A stretch of DNA of 13,715 bases, taken from contig CAJURK010000061.1 in the NCBI GenBank assembly GCA_910588745.1, forward strand, positions 1-13,715, read 5' to 3'. The first letter of the stretch is position 1. Each line of letters begins with the position of its first letter. Both the position numbers and the translations under genes were made by a program. The DNA is from an uncultured Dorea sp. (GTDB lineage: Bacteria; Bacillota; Clostridia; Lachnospirales; Lachnospiraceae). Under the pieces are notes generated by a model, which was not told the DNA's origin, did no database searches, and saw only the letters and a list, made by a program, of their open reading frames with translations. This document shows positions 1 to 5,934 of this stretch, piece by piece.

Positions 1-87
1 TCAGTTGTCAATTTTCAGTTGGTATCTCGTTCATTGAGATTCCGAGAAGTTATGTACGTATGCTTCCTGAACTTTTGTTCTGTTTTC

Positions 88-1488
88 TTAGAAAAGTCCC
101 AGCGACTGCAGAAGCAAAATTACAAGGAAAACCGGGGTAATGAACTTGATCATAGCAATATAAAGTTCCTTGCGCCCAAAGGTGTTGCCGTTTTTCGTAA
201 CCTCGTCGATGATAGTCTTTGGTTTTACGACCCAGCCAATCAGGATGCAGGTTAAAATGGCAACGATCGGCATCATGATATTATTGCTGAGATAATCCAT
301 AATATCCAGAATCTGCGCTACAGAGCCGTTAGGCAGTTCATACTCAAAGTAGAAGACATTGTAACCCAGACATACGATAATACCCACAACAAGGGCGTAT
401 GCCGCTGCAAGAGCGGTACTCTTTTTCCGGGAGAATTTCCATTTGTCCATAATGCCGGATACGATTGCCTCTAAGACCGATACGGAGGAGGTAACTGCGG
501 CAAACGTAACCATCAGGAAAAACAGGATTCCAATAAAGATGCCAATAGATCCCATGGCTTCAAATACTTTCGGCAGCGATACGAACATCAGGCCGGGTCC
601 TGCCGACATGCCTTCCACGCCCATAAAGGTAAATACTGCGGGAATGATCATCAAGCCGGCCAGCATGGCAACCAACGTGTCGAAAAATTCTATCTGGTTG
701 ATGGACTTCATCAGGTTTATATCTTCCTTTACATAGGAACCGTACGCTACCATGATACCCATAGCGACGCTGATGGAGAAGAACAACTGTCCCACCGCAT
801 CCATAAGCAGCGAGAAAAAGCCTTTCAGCGTCATGCCTGAGAAGCTTGGGATCAGATAGATCTTTAGACCCTCAAGCCCGGTTCTTGTAACTCCTTCGGC
901 GTCTGTGTGGTTCAGGGTGAGCGAGAAGAAAGAGATGCCGAGAATCAGTACGATCAGGATTGGCATGATGATCTTGCTGTATTTCTCGATTCCCTTATTC
1001 ACTCCGCTGAACACGACAAAGGCCGTCATGCCGAGATAGATGACAAGCCAGATAATCGGAGACCACTGGCTGGTAATGTGTCCGGTAAAATAGCCGTCCG
1101 CAGCGGCATGTACACCGTCTCCGGTAACATACGCAAACAGATATTTTAATACCCAGCCGCCAATGGTGCAGTAATACGGCAGGATGATGACCGGAACCAG
1201 CCATGCAAAAAGTCCGGTACATGCAAACTTTTTATTTAATACGCCGTATGCGGTGAGGGGACCTTGTTTTGTCTTACGTCCAATGGCAATCTCCGTAGTC
1301 AGAAGCGCGAATCCGAAGGTCAGTGCAAGTATGATATAGACAAAGATAAAGGTTCCTCCGCCGTTTTTGGCCGCAAGATATGGGAAACGCCAGATATTTC
1401 CAAGGCCGACGGCGCTTCCGGCAGCGGCCATAACAAATCCGATGGAGCCGGTAAAGCTGCTGCGTTTGTGTGTTGAATTATGACTCAT
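88..1488 (-). CDS. Sodium-dependent transporter, neurotransmitter:sodium symporter (NSS/SNF) family
   Basis: This 466-residue membrane protein belongs to the LeuT/MhsT-type family, which imports amino acids or related amines with Na+. The family signature GSAVGLGNIWRFPY is at residues 24-37 (TM1); Asn31 corresponds to the Na1-site Asn of LeuT. TM6 carries DAVGQLFFSIS (230-240) and TM8 carries AAVTSS (330-335), where Ala330, Thr333 and Ser334 match the LeuT Na2-site residues. Asp270 at the start of TM7 is a candidate acidic residue for the chloride-independent mechanism of bacterial members (inferred). Hydrophobic segments suggest about 11 helices, as in MhsT rather than the 12 of LeuT. The ATG is preceded by a purine-rich SD (GAGAGGAAG on the minus strand). 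It lies downstream of the alcohol dehydrogenase on the same strand but has its own promoter. The substrate cannot be read from sequence. Confidence 0.93.
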   Translation of the reverse strand: MSHNSTHKRSSFTGSIGFVMAAAGSAVGLGNIWRFPYLAAKNGGGTFIFVYIILALTFGFALLTTEIAIGRKTKQGPLTAYGVLNKKFACTGLFAWLVPVIILPYYCTIGGWVLKYLFAYVTGDGVHAAADGYFTGHITSQWSPIIWLVIYLGMTAFVVFSGVNKGIEKYSKIIMPILIVLILGISFFSLTLNHTDAEGVTRTGLEGLKIYLIPSFSGMTLKGFFSLLMDAVGQLFFSISVAMGIMVAYGSYVKEDINLMKSINQIEFFDTLVAMLAGLMIIPAVFTFMGVEGMSAGPGLMFVSLPKVFEAMGSIGIFIGILFFLMVTFAAVTSSVSVLEAIVSGIMDKWKFSRKKSTALAAAYALVVGIIVCLGYNVFYFEYELPNGSVAQILDIMDYLSNNIMMPIVAILTCILIGWVVKPKTIIDEVTKNGNTFGRKELYIAMIKFITPVFLVILLLQSLGLF

Positions 1489-1506
1489 ATAATCTTCCTC
1501 TCTTCC

Positions 1507-1522
1507 AAATGTATAAATGTAT
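1507..1522. repeat. Tandem 8-bp direct repeat in the transporter leader
   Basis: AAATGTAT occurs twice back to back (1507-1514 and 1515-1522) between the predicted -10 box and the SD of the transporter gene. It may be a regulator site close to the transcription start, or a chance AT-rich repeat. Confidence 0.4.
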
Positions 1523-1529
1523 CTTTTAT

Positions 1530-1558
1530 ATTATACTTGATAAGCGGGTGGTATACAA
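1530..1558 (-). promoter_or_regulatory. Predicted sigma-A promoter of the NSS transporter
   Basis: On the minus strand a -35 box TTGTAT (1553-1558) and a perfect -10 box TATAAT (1530-1535) are separated by 17 bp. It lies in the 80-bp gap between the alcohol dehydrogenase stop and the transporter start, so the transporter can be transcribed on its own. A tandem 8-bp repeat (1507-1522) lies between the -10 box and the SD. Confidence 0.6.
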
Positions 1559-1568
1559 GACAGAAATT

Positions 1569-2768
1569 TTATTTCATCAATAACCGATAAAATGCTTCCA
1601 GTTCTTTTGCGTCCATGAGAACCGGAACCGGGTAAAGGGGATTTGCTTCTTTGTCGGCGTAATATGCCAGCCCGGGAATATCTTCTTCTCGGATTTCTTC
1701 AATGGTATCCCCGATATCAAACCGGCTTTTCATATCCTGAATGGCGTCAATAAACAGGGATGCGGCGATGGCATGAGGGGTGTCTTTATCCGCGATCCCA
1801 GCGGCTATGGCCAGTTTGTGAAGCTTTTTGTGGATGGAGTTTCCGTATGCTTCTAGAACAAAGGGCAGCAGAACTGCGTTGGCAAAGCCGTGAGCCACGT
1901 TGTATTTTCCGCCTAAGGAGTGAGCCACGGCGTGAACATAGCCTACATAGGATTTGGTAAACGCGCATCCTGCGTAGAAGGAAGCGTGGAGCATGTCCCT
2001 TCTTGCGTTCACATTGCCGCCGTCGGTATAGACCGTGTCAATATTGTTGAAAATCAACTGGACGGCATGGAGCGCGTCCCGCCTTGTGCCGATGGTGGTG
2101 GATCTTCCAATATAAGCTTCTACAGCGTGAGTTAGGGCGTCCATTCCGGTGGTAGCGGTGACAAAGGGAGGGAGGCTTAGGGTTACCTTGGGATCCAGTA
2201 CGGCATACCGGGGAATTAATGGAAAGTCATTGACGGCGTATTTGTGCCTGGTTTCCGAATCTGTAATAACCGCAGCCAGCGTGGTCTCGCTTCCGGTTCC
2301 GGCGGTGGTGGGAATCGCGATCAAAAGGGGAAGGCGTTTCCTTACTTTCAGGATACCTTTCATTTGGGTGAGGGATTGCTTTGGCTTAACGGCTTTTGCC
2401 CCGACCGCCTTGGCGCAGTCCATACTGGAGCCGCCGCCGAAGCCGATGATCGTGTCGCAGTTATTTTCATGGTATAGATTTAACGCCTCTGCGACGTTGG
2501 CGGTGGTTGGGTTCGCAACGGTTTTATCATAGACGGTATAGGGGATTCCATGTTTGTCCAGGGTGCGTTCCAGACGGAAGGTAAGCCCAAGCCCTCTGAT
2601 AACGGAATCGGTGATGATTAATACGCTGGCATTTTTATTGCCCTGGATGACGTCTGGGATTTCTTTTACGCTTCCGATAATCTGCGGCTTGCGGTAAGGC
2701 AGAAACGGAAGCGCAAGTTTAAATGCTGTCTGAAATGTCCTGCAGTATAGTTTTTTACATCGGTTCAT
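1569..2768 (-). CDS. Iron-containing alcohol dehydrogenase (group III ADH family)
   Basis: This 399-residue protein should be a cytosolic NAD(P)-dependent oxidoreductase that interconverts an alcohol and an aldehyde or ketone. The N-terminal nucleotide-binding domain has GFGGGSSMDCAK (109-120) and PTTAGTGSE (153-161). The C-terminal helical domain has the metal site Asp210, His214 (GMDALTHAVEAY), His279 and His293 (VHAVAHSLGG...AHG), spaced as in E. coli FucO, with His283 at the conserved non-ligand His position. I chose the ATG at 2768: it lies 7 nt after the marR stop and is preceded by an AAAGGA SD formed by the last marR codons. An upstream in-frame ATG at 2792 lies inside marR and lacks a good SD. 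Tight spacing indicates a marR-adh operon, so the regulator probably controls this enzyme. The physiological substrate is unknown. Confidence 0.92.
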   Translation of the reverse strand: MNRCKKLYCRTFQTAFKLALPFLPYRKPQIIGSVKEIPDVIQGNKNASVLIITDSVIRGLGLTFRLERTLDKHGIPYTVYDKTVANPTTANVAEALNLYHENNCDTIIGFGGGSSMDCAKAVGAKAVKPKQSLTQMKGILKVRKRLPLLIAIPTTAGTGSETTLAAVITDSETRHKYAVNDFPLIPRYAVLDPKVTLSLPPFVTATTGMDALTHAVEAYIGRSTTIGTRRDALHAVQLIFNNIDTVYTDGGNVNARRDMLHASFYAGCAFTKSYVGYVHAVAHSLGGKYNVAHGFANAVLLPFVLEAYGNSIHKKLHKLAIAAGIADKDTPHAIAASLFIDAIQDMKSRFDIGDTIEEIREEDIPGLAYYADKEANPLYPVPVLMDAKELEAFYRLLMK

Positions 2769-2775
2769 GGTTTTT

Positions 2776-3234
2776 TTATCCTTTCTGTTCAATTCGGCTG
2801 CAAAGTTCTTCTAAGTTATCGGCAATGGTAAACAGTACCCGGTAAAAGACTTCAGTATCCGAAGCGTTAAGTCCGTTTCCGCCGGCAACTACGGCTCTGG
2901 CGATGTAAGTGTTGATTTTTGCGCCGTAGGAGACGCCTTCCTTGGTGAGCAGCGCCTTTGCCCTGTATTTTTTTCCGTTTTCGGTATCCTGATAATAAAT
3001 CATCCCGGCGTCCTCTAAATCAGAGAGAATGCGGGAAATACCCGCTTTGTCTTCCCTGCATTTACGGCAGAGTTCTGTGCCGGTGAGACCTTCCGGATGT
3101 GTATATAGATAGTGGATACACATGACATGGGTTCCCTTTAGGCCAATGGGATCCATGTGGAGGCGTTTGATTTTCCGAATGCTTTTGTATATTCTGGTGA
3201 CGCCGCTGGTTAGCTGTTCAAAACTATCGGTCAT
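2776..3234 (-). CDS. MarR family transcriptional regulator
   Basis: This 152-residue protein has the winged helix-turn-helix of MarR regulators. The recognition region lies within GLTGTELCRKCREDKAGIS and SRILSDLEDAGMI, followed by a charged wing (DTENGKKYRAKALLTKEG) and C-terminal dimerisation helices. The family binds DNA as dimers and is usually released by small phenolic or other ligands, or by oxidation; Cys residues next to the recognition helix (LCRKC) could sense redox state, but that is conjecture. The ATG at 3234 has a textbook SD (CAGGAGGA) 6 nt upstream. An upstream ATG at 3342 would place the promoter inside the gene and is rejected. It is the first gene of a two-gene unit with the alcohol dehydrogenase, and the palindrome over its -35 box suggests autoregulation. 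Confidence 0.9.
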   Translation of the reverse strand: MTDSFEQLTSGVTRIYKSIRKIKRLHMDPIGLKGTHVMCIHYLYTHPEGLTGTELCRKCREDKAGISRILSDLEDAGMIYYQDTENGKKYRAKALLTKEGVSYGAKINTYIARAVVAGGNGLNASDTEVFYRVLFTIADNLEELCSRIEQKG

Positions 3235-3291
3235 AGGAAATCCTCCTGAAAAAATATATAAAAATAGTTGATTTATATAAAATCTACTGCT

Positions 3292-3320
3292 ATAGTAAAT
3301 GAAACAAGTTGATAAGTCAA
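3292..3320 (-). promoter_or_regulatory. Predicted sigma-A promoter of marR-adh
   Basis: On the minus strand a -35 box TTGACT (3315-3320) is followed after exactly 17 bp by a -10 box TACTAT (3292-3297), about 60 bp upstream of the marR ATG. The -35 box is one half of the palindrome at 3308-3321. Confidence 0.65.
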
Positions 3321-3321
3321 C
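3308..3321. promoter_or_regulatory. Candidate MarR operator palindrome
   Basis: GTTGA-TAAG-TCAAC is a perfect dyad with 5-bp arms and a 4-bp centre. It covers the -35 box of the marR-adh promoter. MarR-family operators are commonly short palindromes with TTG/CAA arms over their own promoter, so repression by the adjacent MarR protein is a natural inference. Confidence 0.5.
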
Positions 3322-3413
3322 ATTTAAAAAGATTTGTTGCAAAGAGAGGATATGGCAGGTTACTGTGACGGGTAAGCGTATCCGAAAGATTTTAGAAAGA
3401 AGAGGATGAAGAG

Positions 3414-4256
3414 ATGGCAGTTCGGATTATTGTGGATTCTACGGCGGATTATTCAGCAGCGGAGATAGAGAAGAGGCAGATGACCTGTATTCCTATGACA
3501 ATTGCATTTGGCGAGGAGCAGTATACGGATGGAGTGGATCTTTCCAAGGATGAATTTTTTGAGAAGTTAATCGGGGAGGATGTATTCCCGAAGACCTCGC
3601 AGCCTTCTCCGGCGGCCTTTGAGGAGTATTTTAAGGAGGCGAAAGAAGCAGGGGATTCGGTGGTTGCGATTCTGATATCAGGAGCGTTAAGCGGCACGAT
3701 TCAGAGCGCGAATCTGGCTAAAAAGTTAGTGGAATATGAGGATATTTTTATTGTGGACAGTAAGAGCGCAACGCTGGGTATCCGCATGCTGGCGGACAGA
3801 GCCGTCCGGATGCGGGATCAGGGCGCAGGAGCGGCGGAAATAGCGGAGGAACTAGAGGCGCTGAAGCCTAGAATTCGTATTTATGCGGGACTGGATACCC
3901 TGGAGTATTTGCAGAAGGGCGGAAGGCTGTCCAAGGCGGAGGCGATGATCGGTAAGCTCGCTAATATCAAGCCGATTATTAGGGTCAGCGAAGCCGGCGA
4001 AGTGGTGATGCATGGAAAACAGCGCGGAGTGAAGCAGGTGTGTAAGCAGCTTGGGAAGATTTTAGAGGAAGAGGCGCCGGATCGGAATTATCCTGTTTAT
4101 TTCCTGTATGCTTATGATAAGAAGAACTGCATTTCCTTTATTCAGTCGTTACAGAAAAAGGGAATGGAATTCGGCGAGGTAAAGACCAGGGGAATCGGGC
4201 CTACGATTGGGACGCATATCGGGCCGGGAGCGTTTGGGATTGTGTATATAAAATAG
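3414..4256 (+). CDS. DegV family fatty-acid-binding protein (FakB-like)
   Basis: This 280-residue cytosolic protein covers the full DegV/EDD fold. Family motifs are DSTADY near the N-terminus (8-13), TSQPSP (61-66), ISGALSGT (88-95), LEYLQKGGRLS (163-173) and IGPTIGTHIGPG (261-272). The Ser/Thr residues in TSQPSP and SGALSGT line the carboxylate-binding site in known structures. FakB proteins of this family present exogenous fatty acids to the kinase FakA; whether this paralogue does so is not shown, and no fakA lies in the window. The ATG follows a GAGG-containing purine stretch. It is a single gene transcribed away from marR and ends in a hairpin terminator. A weak promoter (TTGCAA at 3337-3342, with a poor -10 near 3361) is possible but not firm. 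Confidence 0.92.
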   Translation: MAVRIIVDSTADYSAAEIEKRQMTCIPMTIAFGEEQYTDGVDLSKDEFFEKLIGEDVFPKTSQPSPAAFEEYFKEAKEAGDSVVAILISGALSGTIQSANLAKKLVEYEDIFIVDSKSATLGIRMLADRAVRMRDQGAGAAEIAEELEALKPRIRIYAGLDTLEYLQKGGRLSKAEAMIGKLANIKPIIRVSEAGEVVMHGKQRGVKQVCKQLGKILEEEAPDRNYPVYFLYAYDKKNCISFIQSLQKKGMEFGEVKTRGIGPTIGTHIGPGAFGIVYIK

Positions 4257-4304
4257 GTTCTCCTGTGATGATGTGGCAAAAGGAATAAAGTTAAGCGATT
4301 TTTT

Positions 4305-4329
4305 CGGCATCCGTGAAGGATGCCGTTTT
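4305..4329 (+). terminator. Intrinsic terminator after the DegV gene
   Basis: A perfect 8-bp GC-rich stem, CGGCATCC (4305-4312) and GGATGCCG (4318-4325), with a GTGAA loop, is followed by TTTT. It lies about 50 bp after the stop codon. The U-tract is short. On the opposite strand the hairpin is followed by A residues, so it should terminate only rightward transcription, although it also abuts the end of the convergent XRE gene. Confidence 0.7.
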
Positions 4330-4330
4330 G

Positions 4331-4786
4331 CTATAGGCGGTAAATTTGTTTTTCTGCCGCGTATCGAATGATCCATCCGCAGCAAATGAATATCAAAGAA
4401 ATTAAGATAATGACGATTTTTTTGGTTGCGTCGGGGTGATAGAGGGCGGATAATAAAATTCCCGTTCCGGCGCCTTCTAAGAAGTTATATTGTTTTTTCC
4501 GGGTTTGCAGGTATTTTATCAGCTCAAAGGATAAAATCAGATGATGTTCCGCCTCTGTTGGGAATTCATCCGCATCGAGCCGCTTTCCGGATAATAATTC
4601 ATTAGCTGAAACGTTTAATTCTTTACTAAGAGGCAGGAGCAGAGAGATATCCGGCATATAGTTGCCGTTTTCCCACCGGGAAACCGTTTTGTTTGATACG
4701 CCTAATTTCTTTCCTAGTGATTCCTGGGTCATTCCGTGTTCTTTCCTTAATTCGGCTATAAAGTGTCCGATTGCTTTTGTATCCAT
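4331..4786 (-). CDS. XRE-family HTH regulator with C-terminal hydrophobic segment
   Basis: This 151-residue protein begins with a Cro/C1-type helix-turn-helix (residues 6-64; core TQESLGKKLGVSNKTVSRWE at 20-39, then the GNYMPDISLLLPLSKEL helix). A linker follows, then a hydrophobic C-terminal part: a moderate segment near 103-116 and a strong one at 123-140 (IVIILISLIFICCGWII), which should sit in the membrane. Similar HTH proteins with membrane tails are common in Firmicutes, but their signals are mostly unknown. The ATG has an AGGAGGA SD 9 nt upstream on the minus strand. It is divergent from the helical protein starting at 5087, and one copy of an 11-bp inverted repeat lies 25-36 bp upstream of its start, suggesting it regulates itself and possibly its neighbour. 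Confidence 0.85.
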   Translation of the reverse strand: MDTKAIGHFIAELRKEHGMTQESLGKKLGVSNKTVSRWENGNYMPDISLLLPLSKELNVSANELLSGKRLDADEFPTEAEHHLILSFELIKYLQTRKKQYNFLEGAGTGILLSALYHPDATKKIVIILISLIFICCGWIIRYAAEKQIYRL

Positions 4787-5086
4787 CTTATAATGTCCTC
4801 CTGTAAAATCTTTTATCTATACTTTTTGGCATTTCGCAGACTATGTTCTCCAAGCTGGGTAAGACTCACCTATTAACGTATAGATAAAGAAGCATAGATT
4901 TCTGTTTTACCTGTTCATTATATAAAAATAAGTAAGAAAATGTATTCTCCGCAAACAGCGAATGTTAAAAATCATTGTTTTTTTGTTAATATTTATGAGA
5001 GGTATCGATCGGTTTGAATGAGGATTGAAAGAATAAAATACCTGAAATTGCAGATGCTACCTAAAAAAGAGAAAGAAGGGTCAGCG
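4787..5086. other. Divergent intergenic region
   Basis: This AT-rich 300-bp spacer separates the XRE start from the helical-protein start. It contains the 11-bp inverted repeat, and near its centre a smaller imperfect dyad (CCAAGCTGGG, 4850-4859). A T-run follows at about 4976-4985. A weak rightward promoter, TTAAAA-16-TAATAT, ends near 4994. I see no gene or tRNA in it. Confidence 0.5.
4812..4888. repeat. Perfect 11-bp inverted repeat in the XRE/helical-protein spacer
   Basis: TTTATCTATAC (4812-4822) and GTATAGATAAA (4878-4888) are exact reverse complements 55 bp apart. Read outward, both copies are GTATAGATAAA, one pointing at the XRE gene and one at the helical protein. Each contains TATAGA, which could act as a -10 box, but I find no matching -35 box for either. 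They are candidate regulator sites or mirrored promoter elements. Confidence 0.55.
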
Positions 5087-5521
5087 ATGAAGGAAGAGCA
5101 TACGTTAGCTTTGCTGAAAGAATGCAGTTCAGGATGTAAGATGGCGTTGAACAGTATCAATCAGATATTAGAATACGTACAGGATGAGATGTTAGAGCAT
5201 ACAATACTAGAGGCCAAGGAAGAGCATGAAAAGCTTGAGAAGAAGTGCGGAGAACTACTGCGCAAGCAGGGAGAACATGAGAAACAGCCGGGGTTTGCGG
5301 CAGAGGCTTTTTCTAAGATTACCACGGATGTAAAGATGATGATGAACGGCGGGAACTGTCAGATTGCCAAACTTCTAATGGATGGATGCAATATGGGAAT
5401 TCAGTCCATTAGCGAGTGCAGGAACCAGAATCAGGACGCGTCGAAGGAAGCCATGGATTTAGCGGCAAAGATTATCCGGTCGGAAGAAGAATTTATGAAG
5501 AAATTGCGGGTGTTTTTATAA
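5087..5521 (+). CDS. Uncharacterised Cys-rich all-helical protein, possibly ferritin-like
   Basis: I do not recognise a named family with certainty. The 144-residue product is hydrophilic and should be almost entirely helical: helix 1 about 2-31, helix 2 about 33-61, helix 3 about 70-110 (interrupted near NGGN, 87-90), helix 4 about 117-142. That is a four-helix-bundle pattern reminiscent of ferritin-like domains such as DUF2383. It has six cysteines (13, 17, 54, 91, 101, 111) and acidic/His clusters (EEH at 3-5, DEMLEH at 33-38, EEHEKLEKK at 45-53) that could bind metal. This is inference, and the classical EXXH pair of di-iron ferritins is not clear. I chose the ATG at 5087 because AGAAGGG lies 6 nt upstream; an in-frame ATG at 5018 has no good SD. 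It is divergent from the XRE regulator. Confidence 0.75.
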   Translation: MKEEHTLALLKECSSGCKMALNSINQILEYVQDEMLEHTILEAKEEHEKLEKKCGELLRKQGEHEKQPGFAAEAFSKITTDVKMMMNGGNCQIAKLLMDGCNMGIQSISECRNQNQDASKEAMDLAAKIIRSEEEFMKKLRVFL

Positions 5522-5528
5522 ACGATAG

Positions 5529-5575
5529 TACCATCAGTGGACAAGGGAACACACAGTTTTGCGCCACTGAGGGTA
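5529..5575 (+). other. Long hairpin just after the helical-protein gene
   Basis: Arms 5529-5540 (TACCATCAGTGG) and 5564-5575 (CCACTGAGGGTA) pair over 12 positions with a single A/G mismatch, around a 23-nt loop. It starts 8 nt after the stop codon. No U-tract follows, so it is not a standard terminator. It could stabilise the mRNA 3' end or be part of a structured RNA. Confidence 0.45.
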
Positions 5576-5612
5576 GCGCTGTAGAAAATACAATATGACG
5601 AAATACAGAGAG

Positions 5613-5646
5613 GCGGCATCTTTTATATTTGGATAGAAGGTGCCGC
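5613..5646. other. 14-bp hairpin without U-tract
   Basis: Arms 5613-5626 (GCGGCATCTTTTAT) and 5633-5646 (ATAGAAGGTGCCGC) pair over 14 positions, two of them G-U, with a 6-nt loop. No T-run follows on either strand. It may end the transcript of the helical protein inefficiently, act as an mRNA processing or stability element, or belong to an unknown RNA. Confidence 0.45.
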
Positions 5647-5746
5647 ATTTCCCGTATTACCCTTCGCGACATGTGTTTTAGAAGCCTTTGGGGAGGATGC
5701 TTTGCATGGAGGAAGTAACAAAAGGCAAATGGCTTGTGCTTTTCGA

Positions 5747-5775
5747 TTGTCAGAAAGGGAAAATGACGATATAAT
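5747..5775 (+). promoter_or_regulatory. Strong predicted sigma-A promoter upstream of nfo
   Basis: TTGTCA (5747-5752) and TATAAT (5770-5775) are separated by exactly 17 bp, matching the consensus at 11 of 12 positions. It is the best promoter in the window. Transcription should start near 5782 and run toward nfo, giving a leader of about 150 nt. Confidence 0.75.
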
Positions 5776-5781
5776 AAAAGA

Positions 5782-5909
5782 AAGTATCGAAAGCTTGTAC
5801 GCAAGGAAAAACAATCTGATTGTGCAGGTACGCGTTGGGTATCGGATGAAAGCGATGCAGCATAGAGGAACCTGTCCGGGCTGTTAGAGAAGCAGGACGG
5901 GTTTATTTT
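5782..5909 (+). ncRNA. Candidate structured leader RNA upstream of nfo
   Basis: Between the predicted start and the terminator-like hairpin lies about 128 nt with several possible stems: ACAAU-CUG-AUUGU (5811-5823) and GUAUCG (5839-5844) with CGAUGC (5853-5858). A second copy of GUAUCG at 5784-5789 could pair with the same CGAUGC, giving two exclusive folds. I do not recognise a known riboswitch or small-RNA class. It may be an ordinary leader, an attenuated leader or an independent small RNA. Confidence 0.35.
5869..5909 (+). terminator. Terminator-like hairpin in the nfo leader (possible attenuator)
   Basis: AACCTGTCC (5869-5877) and GGACGGGTT (5895-5903) form a 9-bp stem with one G-U pair, around a 17-nt loop that can itself pair GCT with AGC. 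A U-rich tail (TTTATTTT, 5902-5909) follows. It sits about 25 nt before the nfo start and just before its SD, so read-through would be needed for expression from the strong promoter. Confidence 0.5.
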
Positions 5910-5934
5910 GGAAGAAAAGCGAGGAGGAACGGAT

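Larger units (their letters stand above)
5522..5934. other. 413-bp region without a convincing gene
   Basis: The region between the helical protein and nfo holds two strong hairpins, a near-consensus promoter and a structured leader, listed separately. A reading frame on the plus strand stays open from 5585 to 5887 but lacks a good start and resembles no family I know. A 23-25 codon ORF (ATG at 5697 or 5706, stop 5772-5774) follows a GGGGAGG motif but overlaps the promoter. Neither is called as a gene. Confidence 0.5.

Noticed and set aside
24..40. Small hairpin ATCTC/GAGAT downstream of the transporter gene
   Set aside because: The stem is only 5-6 bp with no U-tract on the minus strand, so it does not support a terminator call.
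995..1222. Cys/Arg-rich minus-strand frame inside the transporter gene
   Set aside because: It is an alternative frame of the same strand as the transporter, whose conserved helices explain the sequence.
5585..5887. 100-codon open frame on the plus strand between the helical protein and nfo
   Set aside because: It has no ATG or good SD near its beginning, crosses two hairpins and the predicted promoter, and matches no family I recognise.
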